Shown in pieces: positions 1 through 6,525 of a DNA stretch of 10,217 nt; the first letter of the stretch is position 1; each line of letters begins with the position of its first letter. The DNA comes from Candidatus Margulisiibacteriota bacterium (GTDB taxonomy: Bacteria > Margulisbacteria > Marinamargulisbacteria > DT-59). The stretch is taken from NCBI GenBank assembly GCA_013215865.1, contig JABSQL010000196.1:1-10217 (forward strand), given 5' to 3'. Below the pieces are notes generated by a model. It searched no databases, was not told the DNA's origin, and saw only the letters and a program-made list of their open reading frames with translations. The position numbers and the translations under genes are program-made.

Positions 1-173
1 AAAAAAGATGGTGTAGCGCCATTCTTAAGAATAATCTTACGAACAGCCTCATCTAAATAAAGTGCATTCACACCCACCTTAACTAATGATGCCAATTCAT
101 CAAATATATAGGCCAGAATGCGACCGCCTTCTCTCATAATATTCACTTCTTCTTCTGTTTTAAGTCTGATCAT
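1..173 (-). CDS. map: Methionine aminopeptidase type I, N-terminal fragment (cut by window edge)
   Basis: Only the first 57 codons are present; the gene runs off the left edge. The protein begins MIRLKTEEEVNIMREGGRIL and continues to GATPSF, which matches the N-terminal helix of type I methionine aminopeptidases (KT-x-EE-x2-MR-x2-GR, then DE...GATPSF). The metal-binding Asp, His and Glu residues lie beyond the window. The family removes the initiator methionine from nascent chains in the cytosol and acts at the ribosome exit. The ATG at 171-173 lies inside the end of adk, giving a 14-base overlap. An AAGG-like site about 9 bases upstream, within adk, could serve as ribosome binding site. Position after secY-adk is the common bacterial arrangement. 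The identification rests on 57 residues plus context, both of which agree. Confidence 0.9.
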   Translation of the reverse strand, partial: MIRLKTEEEVNIMREGGRILAYIFDELASLVKVGVNALYLDEAVRKIILKNGATPSF

Positions 174-816
174 TAGCCATCGCCTTCATACATTTCTCTA
201 CATTTCGATACACATCATCTGGTACCTGAGAAGCATCAACTCGAACGAGATGGTTTTTATAATATCCGACCAAAGGTAATGTACTCTCTAGATACACATG
301 ATGTCGTTTCTTTATCTTTTCCTCTGTATCATCTGCACGACTAATCAAATCGGCCCCACAATGATCACAAATACCTTCTTCTTTGGGAAGATGATTGGGG
401 AGATGATACACCATTGCACACTGTGAACAAATCCGACGTCCTGATATTCTTCTTATCGCCTTTTCTAGACCCAACTCCAACAAAATGACCTGAATCTTGG
501 CGCCCATTTCACGGACAATTTCTTTTAAGGCATCCGCTTGCTTAATGGTACGTGGAAATCCGTCGAATATGATTCCCTTACTATAATCCCCCTTACTCTT
601 TAATGTACGCTTAACCAATTCTAATACCATTTCGTCAGGCACAAGATCGCCCGCTGATACAATTTTAGCTAACTTACCGTTTGGATCATTTTTGAGAGCC
701 TCCCTGAACAAATCTCCCGTTGATAGTTGCGCCATGCCAAACTGTTTAGATATTCGATTTGCCTGCGTGCCTTTTCCAGAGCCGGGAACACCTAGGAAAA
801 TACATATTAACGTCAT
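160..816 (-). CDS. adk: Adenylate kinase, long form with zinc-type lid
   Basis: Cytosolic enzyme that interconverts ATP + AMP and 2 ADP. The 218-residue product has the P-loop GVPGSGKGTQA at residues 9-19, the NMP-binding STGDLFR at 32-38, and the DGFPRT motif at 85-90. The long lid domain begins at GRRIC (126-130). The lid carries Cys130, Cys133, Cys150 and Cys153 as two CxxC pairs, the pattern that binds structural zinc in many Gram-positive and other bacterial enzymes. RADD (160-163) and the following KKRHHVYLEST region supply the expected lid arginines. The P-loop has Val where Pro is more usual (GPPGSGKGT), a tolerated change. The start ATG overlaps the secY TGA as ATGA, and GAGGG lies about 9 bases upstream within secY. 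The end overlaps map by 14 bases. Confidence 0.98.
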   Translation of the reverse strand: MTLICIFLGVPGSGKGTQANRISKQFGMAQLSTGDLFREALKNDPNGKLAKIVSAGDLVPDEMVLELVKRTLKSKGDYSKGIIFDGFPRTIKQADALKEIVREMGAKIQVILLELGLEKAIRRISGRRICSQCAMVYHLPNHLPKEEGICDHCGADLISRADDTEEKIKKRHHVYLESTLPLVGYYKNHLVRVDASQVPDDVYRNVEKCMKAMANDQT

Positions 817-2075
817 TCCAATAGTCCCTCATATTTTCTGGAAATCATGTATGTCTCTATTTGCTTTACCAAATCCATTGCAACTCCCACAATAATTAAT
901 AACGCAGTACCTCCTAACCCCATGAATGATGTTACACCCGTCAAATTTGCCGTTACTACCGGTACCAATGCAATAAATGCAAGAAATGTCGCACCGATTA
1001 ATGTTAACTTCAAAATAATTTTCTCAAGATAGTCCACAGTCGGTCGACCGGGCCTTACACCCAATATAAATCCCCCATATTTCTTGATATTATCAGCCAA
1101 TTCTTGGGGGTTAAAGGTGATCGCCGTATAAAAATAAGTGAAAAAGAATATGAGCATGCAAAACAAGGCATTATAAAATACACCATCATATCGATAATAC
1201 TGTGCAAAAAAGTTTTGGATCGCTTCAACGGGTATATACTGTGTGAACATAAGAGGAAACTGTAAAATTGCAGATGCAAATATAATCGGCAAAACACCAC
1301 CCTGTATTAATCGAAGGGGAATATACGTGTTTTGACCACCATACATCTTGCGCCCTGAAATACGTTTTGCATATTGAACAGGTATACGCCTTTGTGCCTC
1401 TTGAACAAAAACAATACTGACAATTAATGCCACCATCATTAATGCCAATATAATGACGCCGATGATGCTTGCGCCTCCACTCACTAAGATATATGTGTTT
1501 TTAATATAAAATGGCATTTGAGCAATGATGCCGATAAATATCAAAATCGACGCCCCATTACCAATTCCAAATTCAGTTACTAACTCTCCAAACCACATCA
1601 CAAGAGCAGACCCCGCCACAAGACCTATAACGGCATACGCAACAAAGAACCACACATTTACATCCGCAGTCACATATTGCTTAAAACTAATAGACATCAC
1701 CAATCCCTGAACAAACGATAACAAAACAGCCAAGTACCGGGTATATTGTGACAACTGACGACGTCCGGATTCTCCCTCCTCTGCAAGCTCTTTTAAAGCT
1801 GGCCATACCACCGTGAGGAGTTGCATAATGATACTGGCATTAATAAAAGGAAGAATACCGAGTGCAAATATTGAAAACCGACCCAACGCTCCACCCGAAA
1901 ATAAATCTACAAAGCCTAAAATCCCTCCCTGGTTAAAGAGCTTACTCAATTCCGTGAGATCGACACCCGAAATGGGTATATGACTTCCTAATCGATAGAC
2001 AATTAATATGAATAACACAAAGAAAACCCGTTTTCTTAGATCTGGTATTCTAAAAATATTGATCAGGGCTTCCAT
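813..2075 (-). CDS. secY: Protein translocase channel subunit SecY
   Basis: Pore-forming subunit of the SecYEG inner-membrane channel. At 420 residues it is slightly shorter than E. coli SecY. About ten hydrophobic segments can be seen, near residues 16-33, 65-90, 112-130, 142-165, 172-190, 203-225, 262-280, 300-322, 358-377 and 385-400. Family signatures include RIPDLRKR (9-16), the plug/TM2 region around 55-85, EEGESGRRQLSQYTRY (99-114), RRIPVQYAKR (229-238) in cytosolic loop C4, YGGQNTYIPL (245-254), NPQELADNIKKYGG (322-335), and the loop C5 arginine in GVRPGRPT (339-346) needed for SecA and ribosome function. rplO ends 4 bases upstream. No close Shine-Dalgarno is visible; the nearest GGAG is roughly 20 bases away, so translation probably depends on coupling to rplO. 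The stop overlaps the adk start as ATGA. Confidence 0.98.
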   Translation of the reverse strand: MEALINIFRIPDLRKRVFFVLFILIVYRLGSHIPISGVDLTELSKLFNQGGILGFVDLFSGGALGRFSIFALGILPFINASIIMQLLTVVWPALKELAEEGESGRRQLSQYTRYLAVLLSFVQGLVMSISFKQYVTADVNVWFFVAYAVIGLVAGSALVMWFGELVTEFGIGNGASILIFIGIIAQMPFYIKNTYILVSGGASIIGVIILALMMVALIVSIVFVQEAQRRIPVQYAKRISGRKMYGGQNTYIPLRLIQGGVLPIIFASAILQFPLMFTQYIPVEAIQNFFAQYYRYDGVFYNALFCMLIFFFTYFYTAITFNPQELADNIKKYGGFILGVRPGRPTVDYLEKIILKLTLIGATFLAFIALVPVVTANLTGVTSFMGLGGTALLIIVGVAMDLVKQIETYMISRKYEGLLE

Positions 2076-2079
2076 ATTA

Positions 2080-2559
2080 CTAGAAGGGAAGTATCTCCAA
2101 CTTTGAACCTGATACTTTCACTTTCTCAGCAGCTGATTTAGATATCTTGTGCGCTTTTATCGTTACCTTTTTCTTTAAGTTGCCGTTTCCCAATACCTTT
2201 ATGTAGCGTTCTCCATTCATAAGTCCGTTCTCTTTTAGAGATTCCATTTCTACTGTATCGCCATCGTTATAAAATTCTTCAATAGTTGAAACATTAATTG
2301 TACAAAACACTATTTTAAACGGATTTTTGAAACCTCTCTTCTTTGGAAGCCTTCTGTACAGTGGCATCTGCCCACCTTCAAATCCCAGTTTTCTGGAATA
2401 TCCAGAGCGACTTTTTTGACCCTTATGGCCACGTCCGCACTCGCCACCTAAACCAGAACTATTTCCACGCCCCCTTCGAAGCCTTTTTTTCACCGAATTT
2501 TTAATCGGTCTTAATGTATTTGGCTTGTTCTCCAACAAACCCTCTTCTTTATTTTTCAT
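2080..2559 (-). CDS. rplO: 50S ribosomal protein L15
   Basis: L15 binds 23S rRNA and helps late assembly of the large subunit. The 159-residue frame has the diagnostic glycine- and arginine-rich N-terminal arm: [13 protein letters not shown] (24-36), [12 protein letters not shown] (42-53), [19 protein letters not shown] (59-77). The globular C-terminal half ends in the usual [16 protein letters not shown] strand. The first ATG (2557-2559) lies inside the end of rpsE, giving an 11-base overlap, with AGGA about 11 bases upstream. A TTG at residue 9 (2533-2535), about five bases after GAAGAGG, would give a more typical N-terminus, so the true start is uncertain by eight codons. In many bacteria rpmD (L30) precedes this gene; here rpsE abuts it directly. 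Confidence 0.97.
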   Translation of the reverse strand: MKNKEEGLLENKPNTLRPIKNSVKKRLRRGRGNSSGLGGECGRGHKGQKSRSGYSRKLGFEGGQMPLYRRLPKKRGFKNPFKIVFCTINVSTIEEFYNDGDTVEMESLKENGLMNGERYIKVLGNGNLKKKVTIKAHKISKSAAEKVKVSGSKLEILPF

Positions 2560-3502
2560 TTTCAGATTTATCCTTTGCCAATGTGTCCATTTTTTTGCTT
2601 TCTACCACTTTACTTTCTTGCACTTTACTTTCTTTGGAAGAATCTTTACTTTCCTTAGTTGATTCTATACTTTTTTCGCTTTTTTCACTCGTTTTAACAT
2701 CTTTTTTTTCAATTTCTATACTTTTATCATCCTTCTCTTTCTTATTTTCGTCCTTCTTATCTTTGTCCTTTTCATTATCCTGCTTAGTTTCCTTTTGAGC
2801 ACCTTGATTATCAGATTGGGATCCTTTTTCTTCCTGTGGCGAATTATCAGAATTGTCGCCAGAATCTGATCCAGAAGATACAAGCCCCCTCTCCTTCTTG
2901 GTCGCTAACCGATTCTCCTTACGGGGACTGACACTCTCTCTTTTGATCTCAACTGTTTTCTCATCTTCATAAAACCTAACCGAAAAAGGAACCCCTCTTT
3001 CTTCTAGCTCAGTTTCATAATCTCTCAACTTTTTGAGGCCCTCTAGCGCTGCACGTGCTGTATTAATTGGATTGTCAGATCCCAAGGATTTCGCAACAAT
3101 GTTCTTAATACCTGCAGCTTCTAATAAGATGCGAACCGAACCGCCAGCTATAACACCTGTTCCAGGAGGCGCAGGTTTTAAAATGATTTCAGCTGACCCA
3201 AACACACCCCTTATTGAATGCGGAATTGTACCCCCTACGATCTTAACCGGGACCATACTCTTCTTTGCTTTATCAATTCCCTTTTTTATGGCACTTGGTA
3301 CTTCCTTTGCCTTTCCCAAGGAAACGGAAACCTTTCCTTTCAAATCACCCACTATAACCAACGCACGAAACGCAAGTCGCTTGCCACCTTTAACTACTTT
3401 ATTCACTCTGTTAATTCGGATAACCTTTTCCATTAGATCAGACTTTGGTCGTGACTGTGAAAATCGATCTCTTCTTGGTTTATGCTCTGTTTTGTTTTCC
3501 AT
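2549..3502 (-). CDS. rpsE: 30S ribosomal protein S5 with long C-terminal low-complexity extension
   Basis: S5 lies on the solvent side of the 30S subunit near the mRNA entry and contributes to decoding fidelity. Residues 24-169 form a complete S5: the dsRNA-binding-like domain ([19 protein letters not shown], 24-42; FRALVIVGD, 45-53), [19 protein letters not shown] (63-81), then [12 protein letters not shown] (110-121), the [20 protein letters not shown] segment (123-142) and [17 protein letters not shown] (144-160). The family normally ends soon after this point, at about 160-170 residues. Here the frame continues to residue 317. From residue 179 on there is no Phe, Tyr, Trp, Cys or His, and the sequence is mostly Lys, Glu, Ser, Asp, Asn and Gln, as expected of a disordered tail. 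The start has a strong AAGGAG (3508-3513) five bases upstream that overlaps the rplR stop. Identity of the core is certain; the tail's role is unknown. Confidence 0.98.
   Translation of the reverse strand: MENKTEHKPRRDRFSQSRPKSDLMEKVIRINRVNKVVKGGKRLAFRALVIVGDLKGKVSVSLGKAKEVPSAIKKGIDKAKKSMVPVKIVGGTIPHSIRGVFGSAEIILKPAPPGTGVIAGGSVRILLEAAGIKNIVAKSLGSDNPINTARAALEGLKKLRDYETELEERGVPFSVRFYEDEKTVEIKRESVSPRKENRLATKKERGLVSSGSDSGDNSDNSPQEEKGSQSDNQGAQKETKQDNEKDKDKKDENKKEKDDKSIEIEKKDVKTSEKSEKSIESTKESKDSSKESKVQESKVVESKKMDTLAKDKSENEK
2552..2950 (-). other. S5 C-terminal low-complexity tail (residues about 185-317)
   Basis: This segment of rpsE encodes about 133 residues beyond the S5 fold. It begins just after the short segment [15 protein letters not shown] and is built from charged and polar residues, with clusters such as [16 protein letters not shown] (245-260) and four ESK triplets between residues 284 and 303. 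I see no zinc motif, membrane segment or known domain, and no L30 signature. The coding strand is purine-rich and AAA/GAA-rich, including an A8 run (plus-strand T8 at 2702-2709). The frame is intact to a TAA stop. It is probably intrinsically disordered; whether it survives in the mature protein cannot be told from sequence. Confidence 0.85.
2606..2635 (-). repeat. 15-bp tandem direct repeat inside rpsE tail
   Basis: Two adjacent 15-base units on the plus strand, 2606-2620 and 2621-2635, are identical in 14 of 15 positions (cactttactttctt followed by g or t). In the S5 frame each unit is five codons, giving a repeated ESKV core. A weaker third similarity follows at about 2641-2655. The length is a multiple of three, so gain or loss of a unit would keep the frame open. 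This is consistent with growth of the tail by replication slippage. Confidence 0.75.
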
Positions 3503-3511
3503 AGTTACTCC

Positions 3512-3835
3512 TTAAAATAATAAACCGCTTTTTCTTGCTGATTCTGCTAGTGCCCTTACACGGCCCTTATACTCGTAAGGTCCTCTATCAAAAACAACCT
3601 CCTTAATTCCTTTTTCTTGTGCCATTTTAGATACTTGGGTGCCAACCTCAGCAGCCTTCGACATCTTATTCCCCTTCTTAATTTTCAAAGATGAGGCATA
3701 TACCATTGTCTTACCCGCCTCTTGATCAATAATTTGAGCAACTATATGCAGGTTGCTTCTAAAAACAGAAAGGCGTAGTCGCTTTTGCTTTTGTTTCAAT
3801 CTCGATTTCGTTATTCTTCTTTTATATGTACTCAT
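3512..3835 (-). CDS. rplR: 50S ribosomal protein L18
   Basis: L18 binds 5S rRNA and, with L5, anchors it in the central protuberance. The 107-residue product has the short basic N-terminal arm (KRRITKSRLKQKQKRLRLSVFRSN, beginning at residue 5), the IVAQIID strand, and the conserved FDRGPYEYKGRVRALAESAR segment (82-101), ending GLLF. Bacterial L18 usually has FDRGG; here Pro replaces the second Gly. The start ATG follows the rplF TAA with no gap (TAAATG). The ribosome binding site must lie inside rplF, where an AGGAAAGAG stretch is present 10-15 bases upstream. Its stop overlaps the Shine-Dalgarno of rpsE. Confidence 0.98.
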   Translation of the reverse strand: MSTYKRRITKSRLKQKQKRLRLSVFRSNLHIVAQIIDQEAGKTMVYASSLKIKKGNKMSKAAEVGTQVSKMAQEKGIKEVVFDRGPYEYKGRVRALAESARKSGLLF

Positions 3836-4372
3836 TTATTTCACACTCTTTCCTGCTTTTAATTTAACCCGTTGACCAGCAAATAATATTCCCTTTCCCT
3901 TATATTTATCCAGCTTCCTAAGACGCCTGATATTGGCCGTTACTTGGCCCACCTTTTGTTTATCAATTCCTACTATTGAAATTTTATTCTGCCCTGAGAC
4001 ATTAAATGATATTCCTTCCGTTTCAGGCACGACAACTGGGTGGGAATAACCCAATGTGAAGCTGAGACCATTTCCCTTTTTTTGAACACGATAACCCACT
4101 CCGACCAATTCTAAATCCTTTTGATATCCCTTTGAAACCCCTTCAATGGCATTTAACAAAAGTGTCCTGTACAGCCCATGGTCTGGACTTAATTCCTTGC
4201 TACTACTTCTTGGAATGACCGTTAAAGCACCTTCATCCTGCTTTATTTCAAACTGATCCCCAATCTGAACTTGCAATGTTCCCTTAGGACCTTTTACTGA
4301 TATTTTCTGGCCATCAATACTAACCGTAACATCATTCTCTAATTTAATGGGTCGCTTACCTAATCTTGCCAT
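3836..4372 (-). CDS. rplF: 50S ribosomal protein L6
   Basis: L6 sits near the base of the L7/L12 stalk and the sarcin-ricin loop, where elongation factors act. The 178 residues match the normal family length and its two repeated domains. Signatures are RLGKRPI (3-9), KGPKGTL (27-33), ELVGVGYRVQ (88-97), LGYSHPV (107-113), GIDKQKVGQVTANIRRLR (135-152) and DKYKGKGI (155-162). The usual PEPYKGKGI reads LDKYKGKGI here, a mild divergence. A TAGGAG at 4379-4384 is fused to the rpsH stop codon and lies six bases before the ATG. The stop abuts the rplR start. Confidence 0.98.
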   Translation of the reverse strand: MARLGKRPIKLENDVTVSIDGQKISVKGPKGTLQVQIGDQFEIKQDEGALTVIPRSSSKELSPDHGLYRTLLLNAIEGVSKGYQKDLELVGVGYRVQKKGNGLSFTLGYSHPVVVPETEGISFNVSGQNKISIVGIDKQKVGQVTANIRRLRKLDKYKGKGILFAGQRVKLKAGKSVK

Positions 4373-4381
4373 CTTAAACTC

Positions 4382-4783
4382 CTAATGTACCTCACCCAAA
4401 AGCTCTCCACCCAAGAGATTTTTTCGTGCATCTTTACCTGTCATTACGCCTTTAGATGTGGAAATAATATTGATCCCAAAACCATTAAGTACTTTTGGAA
4501 TTTCTTTCTTTTTAACATAATATCGCCTACCGGGTCGACTAACACTTCGAATAACCGATATTAATGGATCATTATTTTTTCTGTATTTAAGCTTTATTTT
4601 TATAAATTTCTTCTTAAGATCTTCGTCTAATAATTTATATGCAGAAATAAATCCCTCTGTCAGCAAAATTTTGGCAATACTTAACTTTGTTCTGGAAAAA
4701 GGCACACTGACCTCCTCATGCTGAACCGAAAGGGCATTTCTAATCCTTGTAAACATATCTGATATTGGGTCTGTTATTGACAT
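4382..4783 (-). CDS. rpsH: 30S ribosomal protein S8
   Basis: S8 binds the central domain of 16S rRNA and in E. coli also represses the spc operon by binding its mRNA. The 133-residue product starts MSITDPISDMFTRIRNA, the classic S8 N-terminus. It contains RSVSRPGRRYYVKKKEIPKV (79-98), FGINIISTSKGVMT (102-115) and GGELLG near the end. The frame is open for 17 more codons upstream, but the ATG at 4783 has the family N-terminus and a GAGAGG site just before it, so that start was chosen. The last residues, GEVH, replace the more usual C-x-V-W type ending. rpsN stops 13 bases upstream. Confidence 0.98.
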   Translation of the reverse strand: MSITDPISDMFTRIRNALSVQHEEVSVPFSRTKLSIAKILLTEGFISAYKLLDEDLKKKFIKIKLKYRKNNDPLISVIRSVSRPGRRYYVKKKEIPKVLNGFGINIISTSKGVMTGKDARKNLLGGELLGEVH

Positions 4784-4796
4784 ATGATTCCTCTCT

Positions 4797-4979
4797 CTAC
4801 CAAGATGATTTTGTAACGCCAGGAAGAAATCCATTCAGCGCTAAAACTCTAAAACAAATACGACATAGTCCAAAAAAACGGATGTAGCCATGGCCACGTC
4901 CACATACATTACACCTATTCCGATACTGACAAGTACCTACCCTTCTTTTATTTCGCCATAACATTGATGTTTTTGCCAT
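4797..4979 (-). CDS. rpsN: 30S ribosomal protein S14, short zinc-binding type
   Basis: S14 binds the 16S rRNA 3' major domain in the small-subunit head next to S3, S10 and S19. At 60 residues it is the short type (rpsN1/type Z). It keeps four cysteines, Cys23-x2-Cys26 and Cys39-x2-Cys42, as a zinc ribbon, and the conserved [12 protein letters not shown] (36-47) and [11 protein letters not shown] (50-60). The N-terminal [12 protein letters not shown] is normal for this type. A strong AAGGAG (4988-4993) overlapping the rplE stop lies eight bases upstream. Position between rplE and rpsH is canonical. Retention of all four cysteines suggests zinc-dependent folding. Confidence 0.98.
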   Translation of the reverse strand: MAKTSMLWRNKRRVGTCQYRNRCNVCGRGHGYIRFFGLCRICFRVLALNGFLPGVTKSSW

Positions 4980-4991
4980 TACAATATCTCC

Positions 4992-5549
4992 TTATATACT
5001 CGTTTCTGCTTTCTTAGCAAACGGCATTCCAAATAATGATAACAACTTGAACGCCTCTTCATTCGTTTTGGAAGAAGTTACAATAGTGACATCCAAGCCT
5101 CTGATTTTATCCATTTTCTCATAATCAACTTCAGGAAATATAATACATTCTTTTACTCCTAAAGAATAATTTCCCATTCCATCAAACGAATATGGAGAAA
5201 TACCACGAAAGTCACGTATCTTAGGGAGGCATATATGGATGAGTTTCGTTAGAAAGTCGTACATTCGATCCCCTCTTAAAGTAACCTTAGAACCAATAAT
5301 CTGTCCCTCACGTAATTTAAAATTAGAAATCGATTTCTTAGCTTTTGCCATCATCGGTCGCTGGCCAGATATCTGTATTAATTCATCACGTGAAATATCA
5401 ATCACTTTAGAGTTTTGAGTTGCTTCCCCTAAACGACGGTTTAAGACTACCTTTAAAATTTTTGGAACCTGCATTGTATTGCCATAGGAAAAGGCATCCT
5501 GCATTTTCTTTATAATATCTTTTCTATACTGTTCTTTTGTTGTTGACAT
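4992..5549 (-). CDS. rplE: 50S ribosomal protein L5
   Basis: L5 binds 5S rRNA in the central protuberance and contacts P-site tRNA and S13. The 185-residue product has ISGQRPMMAKAKKSISNFKL (54-73), REGQIIGSKVTLRGDRMYDF (74-93), LPKIRDFRGISP, FDGMGNYSLGVKE, IIFPEVDYEKMDKIRGLDVTIVT and FGMPF, all standard for the family. The conserved N-x-G-x-GEA segment reads Asn37-Arg-Arg-Leu-Gly-Glu-Ala, losing the first glycine. The frame is open for 29 more codons upstream inside rplX, but the ATG at 5549 follows TTAGGA at a six-base spacing and yields the normal N-terminus, so it was chosen. rplX ends 13 bases upstream. Confidence 0.98.
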   Translation of the reverse strand: MSTTKEQYRKDIIKKMQDAFSYGNTMQVPKILKVVLNRRLGEATQNSKVIDISRDELIQISGQRPMMAKAKKSISNFKLREGQIIGSKVTLRGDRMYDFLTKLIHICLPKIRDFRGISPYSFDGMGNYSLGVKECIIFPEVDYEKMDKIRGLDVTIVTSSKTNEEAFKLLSLFGMPFAKKAETSI

Positions 5550-5562
5550 ATTTATTCCTAAC

Positions 5563-5874
5563 TTAATTGATAATTTTATTGCTTCTGACACTTTTGCGAA
5601 TTTTACTTTTGTTCTCAAGCACTTCATACTTAACACGCGTTGGTTTGCTTGTCTCAGAACATACCACCATTACTTTATCCCAGTTCATAGGGGCTGGCCT
5701 TTCAATAATTCCTCCCTGTGATTGTTGGGTCGGTTTTGTATGACGCTTAATCAAATTTAACTTCTGGACAATAACCTTTTTCTTATCAGGAATTACACGT
5801 AATATCTCGCCTGTTTTTCCTTTATCTTTTCCCACCATAATCTGTACTGTATCGCCTTTCCTAAGTCTTTTCAT
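5563..5874 (-). CDS. rplX: 50S ribosomal protein L24
   Basis: L24 starts large-subunit assembly by binding the 5' end of 23S rRNA and later sits at the tunnel exit. The 103-residue product opens MKRLRKGDTVQIMVGKDKGK, the KOW motif (roughly residues 3-33), and contains GGIIERPAPMNWDKVMVV (54-71) and SKPTRVKYEV. The last 15 or so residues are basic (KSKIRKSVRSNK). A TTG four codons upstream (5884-5886) is in frame but touches the AGAGAGG ribosome binding site at 5887-5893. The ATG at 5874, 12 bases away from that site, is therefore preferred. rplN ends four bases before this start. Confidence 0.97.
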   Translation of the reverse strand: MKRLRKGDTVQIMVGKDKGKTGEILRVIPDKKKVIVQKLNLIKRHTKPTQQSQGGIIERPAPMNWDKVMVVCSETSKPTRVKYEVLENKSKIRKSVRSNKIIN

Positions 5875-5878
5875 AATA

Positions 5879-6244
5879 CTATACAACCTCTCTTGCCAAG
5901 GATATTATTTTCATAAATCCTTTTCTCAACTCACGTGGAATCGGGCCAAATATACGCGTCCCGGTGGGATTTCCATCCGTTTGAATAATGACGGCTGCAT
6001 TACTATCAAACCTTACAACTGTTCCATCAGAACGATTGATTCTATGAACAGTTCTCACAATGACAGCCCTCACAATCTCACTTTTTTTAACCAATCCATT
6101 TGGAATTGCTCTTTTTACAACTGCCGTTATGATATCACCTACCGCTGCATACCTCTTCCGTGTGCCACCCAATACTTTTATACACAATAGTTTCTTTGCA
6201 CCTGAATTATCCGCAACTTCCACTATAGATTCCTGCTGTATCAA
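5879..6244 (-). CDS. rplN: 50S ribosomal protein L14, TTG start
   Basis: L14 binds 23S rRNA at the subunit interface, forming a bridge with 16S rRNA. The 121 residues match the family length: [20 protein letters not shown] (1-20), [14 protein letters not shown] (24-37), VVKRAIPNG (42-50), [11 protein letters not shown] (77-87), [13 protein letters not shown] (95-107) and [10 protein letters not shown] at the end. The family start M-I-Q falls on a TTG codon at 6242-6244. No ATG or GTG is needed, because GGAG at 6252-6255 lies seven bases upstream. The TTG overlaps the rpsQ stop as TTGA. In E. coli rplN is the first gene of the spc operon with its own promoter; here there is no room for one. 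Confidence 0.98.
   Translation of the reverse strand: MIQQESIVEVADNSGAKKLLCIKVLGGTRKRYAAVGDIITAVVKRAIPNGLVKKSEIVRAVIVRTVHRINRSDGTVVRFDSNAAVIIQTDGNPTGTRIFGPIPRELRKGFMKIISLAREVV
5887..5893 (-). promoter_or_regulatory. Ribosome binding site for rplX
   Basis: AGAGAGG lies 12 bases before ATG 5874 but directly touches the in-frame TTG at 5886. The spacing excludes the TTG and favours the ATG, although 12 bases is rather long. Confidence 0.6.
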
Positions 6245-6525
6245 GATATATCTCCAACAGAATCATGAACCTTTTTTGCACCCTTTATTTGCAAGAGACG
6301 CCATGATTTTCGCTTACTGATAGGTCGACACTCAACGATTTCAACCTGATCATTAACCTTAGCCGTGTTACCAGGGTCATGTGTTATAAATTTATTTGAA
6401 TATTTAATAATCTTCCTAAGTATAGGATGTTTTCTTAAATTCTGTACCTTGACAGAAATGGTATCCTTTCCTGATATAGCTACTACAATACCGACTCTTT
6501 TTTTTCGGTTAGAACGTTCGATCAT
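6241..6525 (-). CDS. rpsQ: 30S ribosomal protein S17
   Basis: S17 binds the 5' domain of 16S rRNA early in small-subunit assembly. The 94-residue product is an OB-fold protein with [19 protein letters not shown] (7-25), HPILRKII (33-40), HDPGN (49-53) and [20 protein letters not shown] (61-80), the hallmark C-terminal part. Length is slightly above the E. coli protein because of a short tail after the last strand. The ATG overlaps the rpmC stop as ATGA, with a GGCGGG site six bases upstream, and the TGA overlaps the rplN TTG. These overlaps point to coupled translation. Confidence 0.97.
   Translation of the reverse strand: MIERSNRKKRVGIVVAISGKDTISVKVQNLRKHPILRKIIKYSNKFITHDPGNTAKVNDQVEIVECRPISKRKSWRLLQIKGAKKVHDSVGDIS
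6252..6255 (-). promoter_or_regulatory. Ribosome binding site deciding the TTG start of rplN
   Basis: GGAG on the minus strand lies seven bases before TTG at 6242-6244 and inside the end of rpsQ. Together with the family N-terminus M-I-Q it supports TTG as the true start. Confidence 0.8.

Noticed and set aside
1055..1300. Minus-strand 81-codon frame inside secY
   Set aside because: Out of frame within the intact SecY coding region; no supporting site or homology.
2514..2798. Plus-strand 94-codon open frame encoding a Leu/Ser/Phe-rich, membrane-like peptide
   Set aside because: It is the exact antisense of the Lys/Glu/Ser-rich S5 tail, whose codons read as Phe, Leu and Ser on the other strand. 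It has no ribosome binding site and no family resemblance.
2552..2950. S5 tail as a frameshifted or fused remnant of rpmD (L30)
   Set aside because: No L30-like pattern is visible in the tail in frame or in the frames I read by eye, and the low-complexity composition is unlike L30.
3033..3515. Plus-strand 160-codon open frame opposite rpsE
   Set aside because: Antisense to the conserved S5 core; its composition follows from the S5 codons and it has no recognisable domain.
4784..4834. N-terminal extension of S8 into rpsN
   Set aside because: The conserved S8 N-terminus MSITDPISDM begins at 4783 with its own GAGAGG site.
5550..5636. N-terminal extension of L5 into rplX
   Set aside because: ATG at 5549 follows TTAGGA and gives the normal L5 start; the extra residues are unlike the family.
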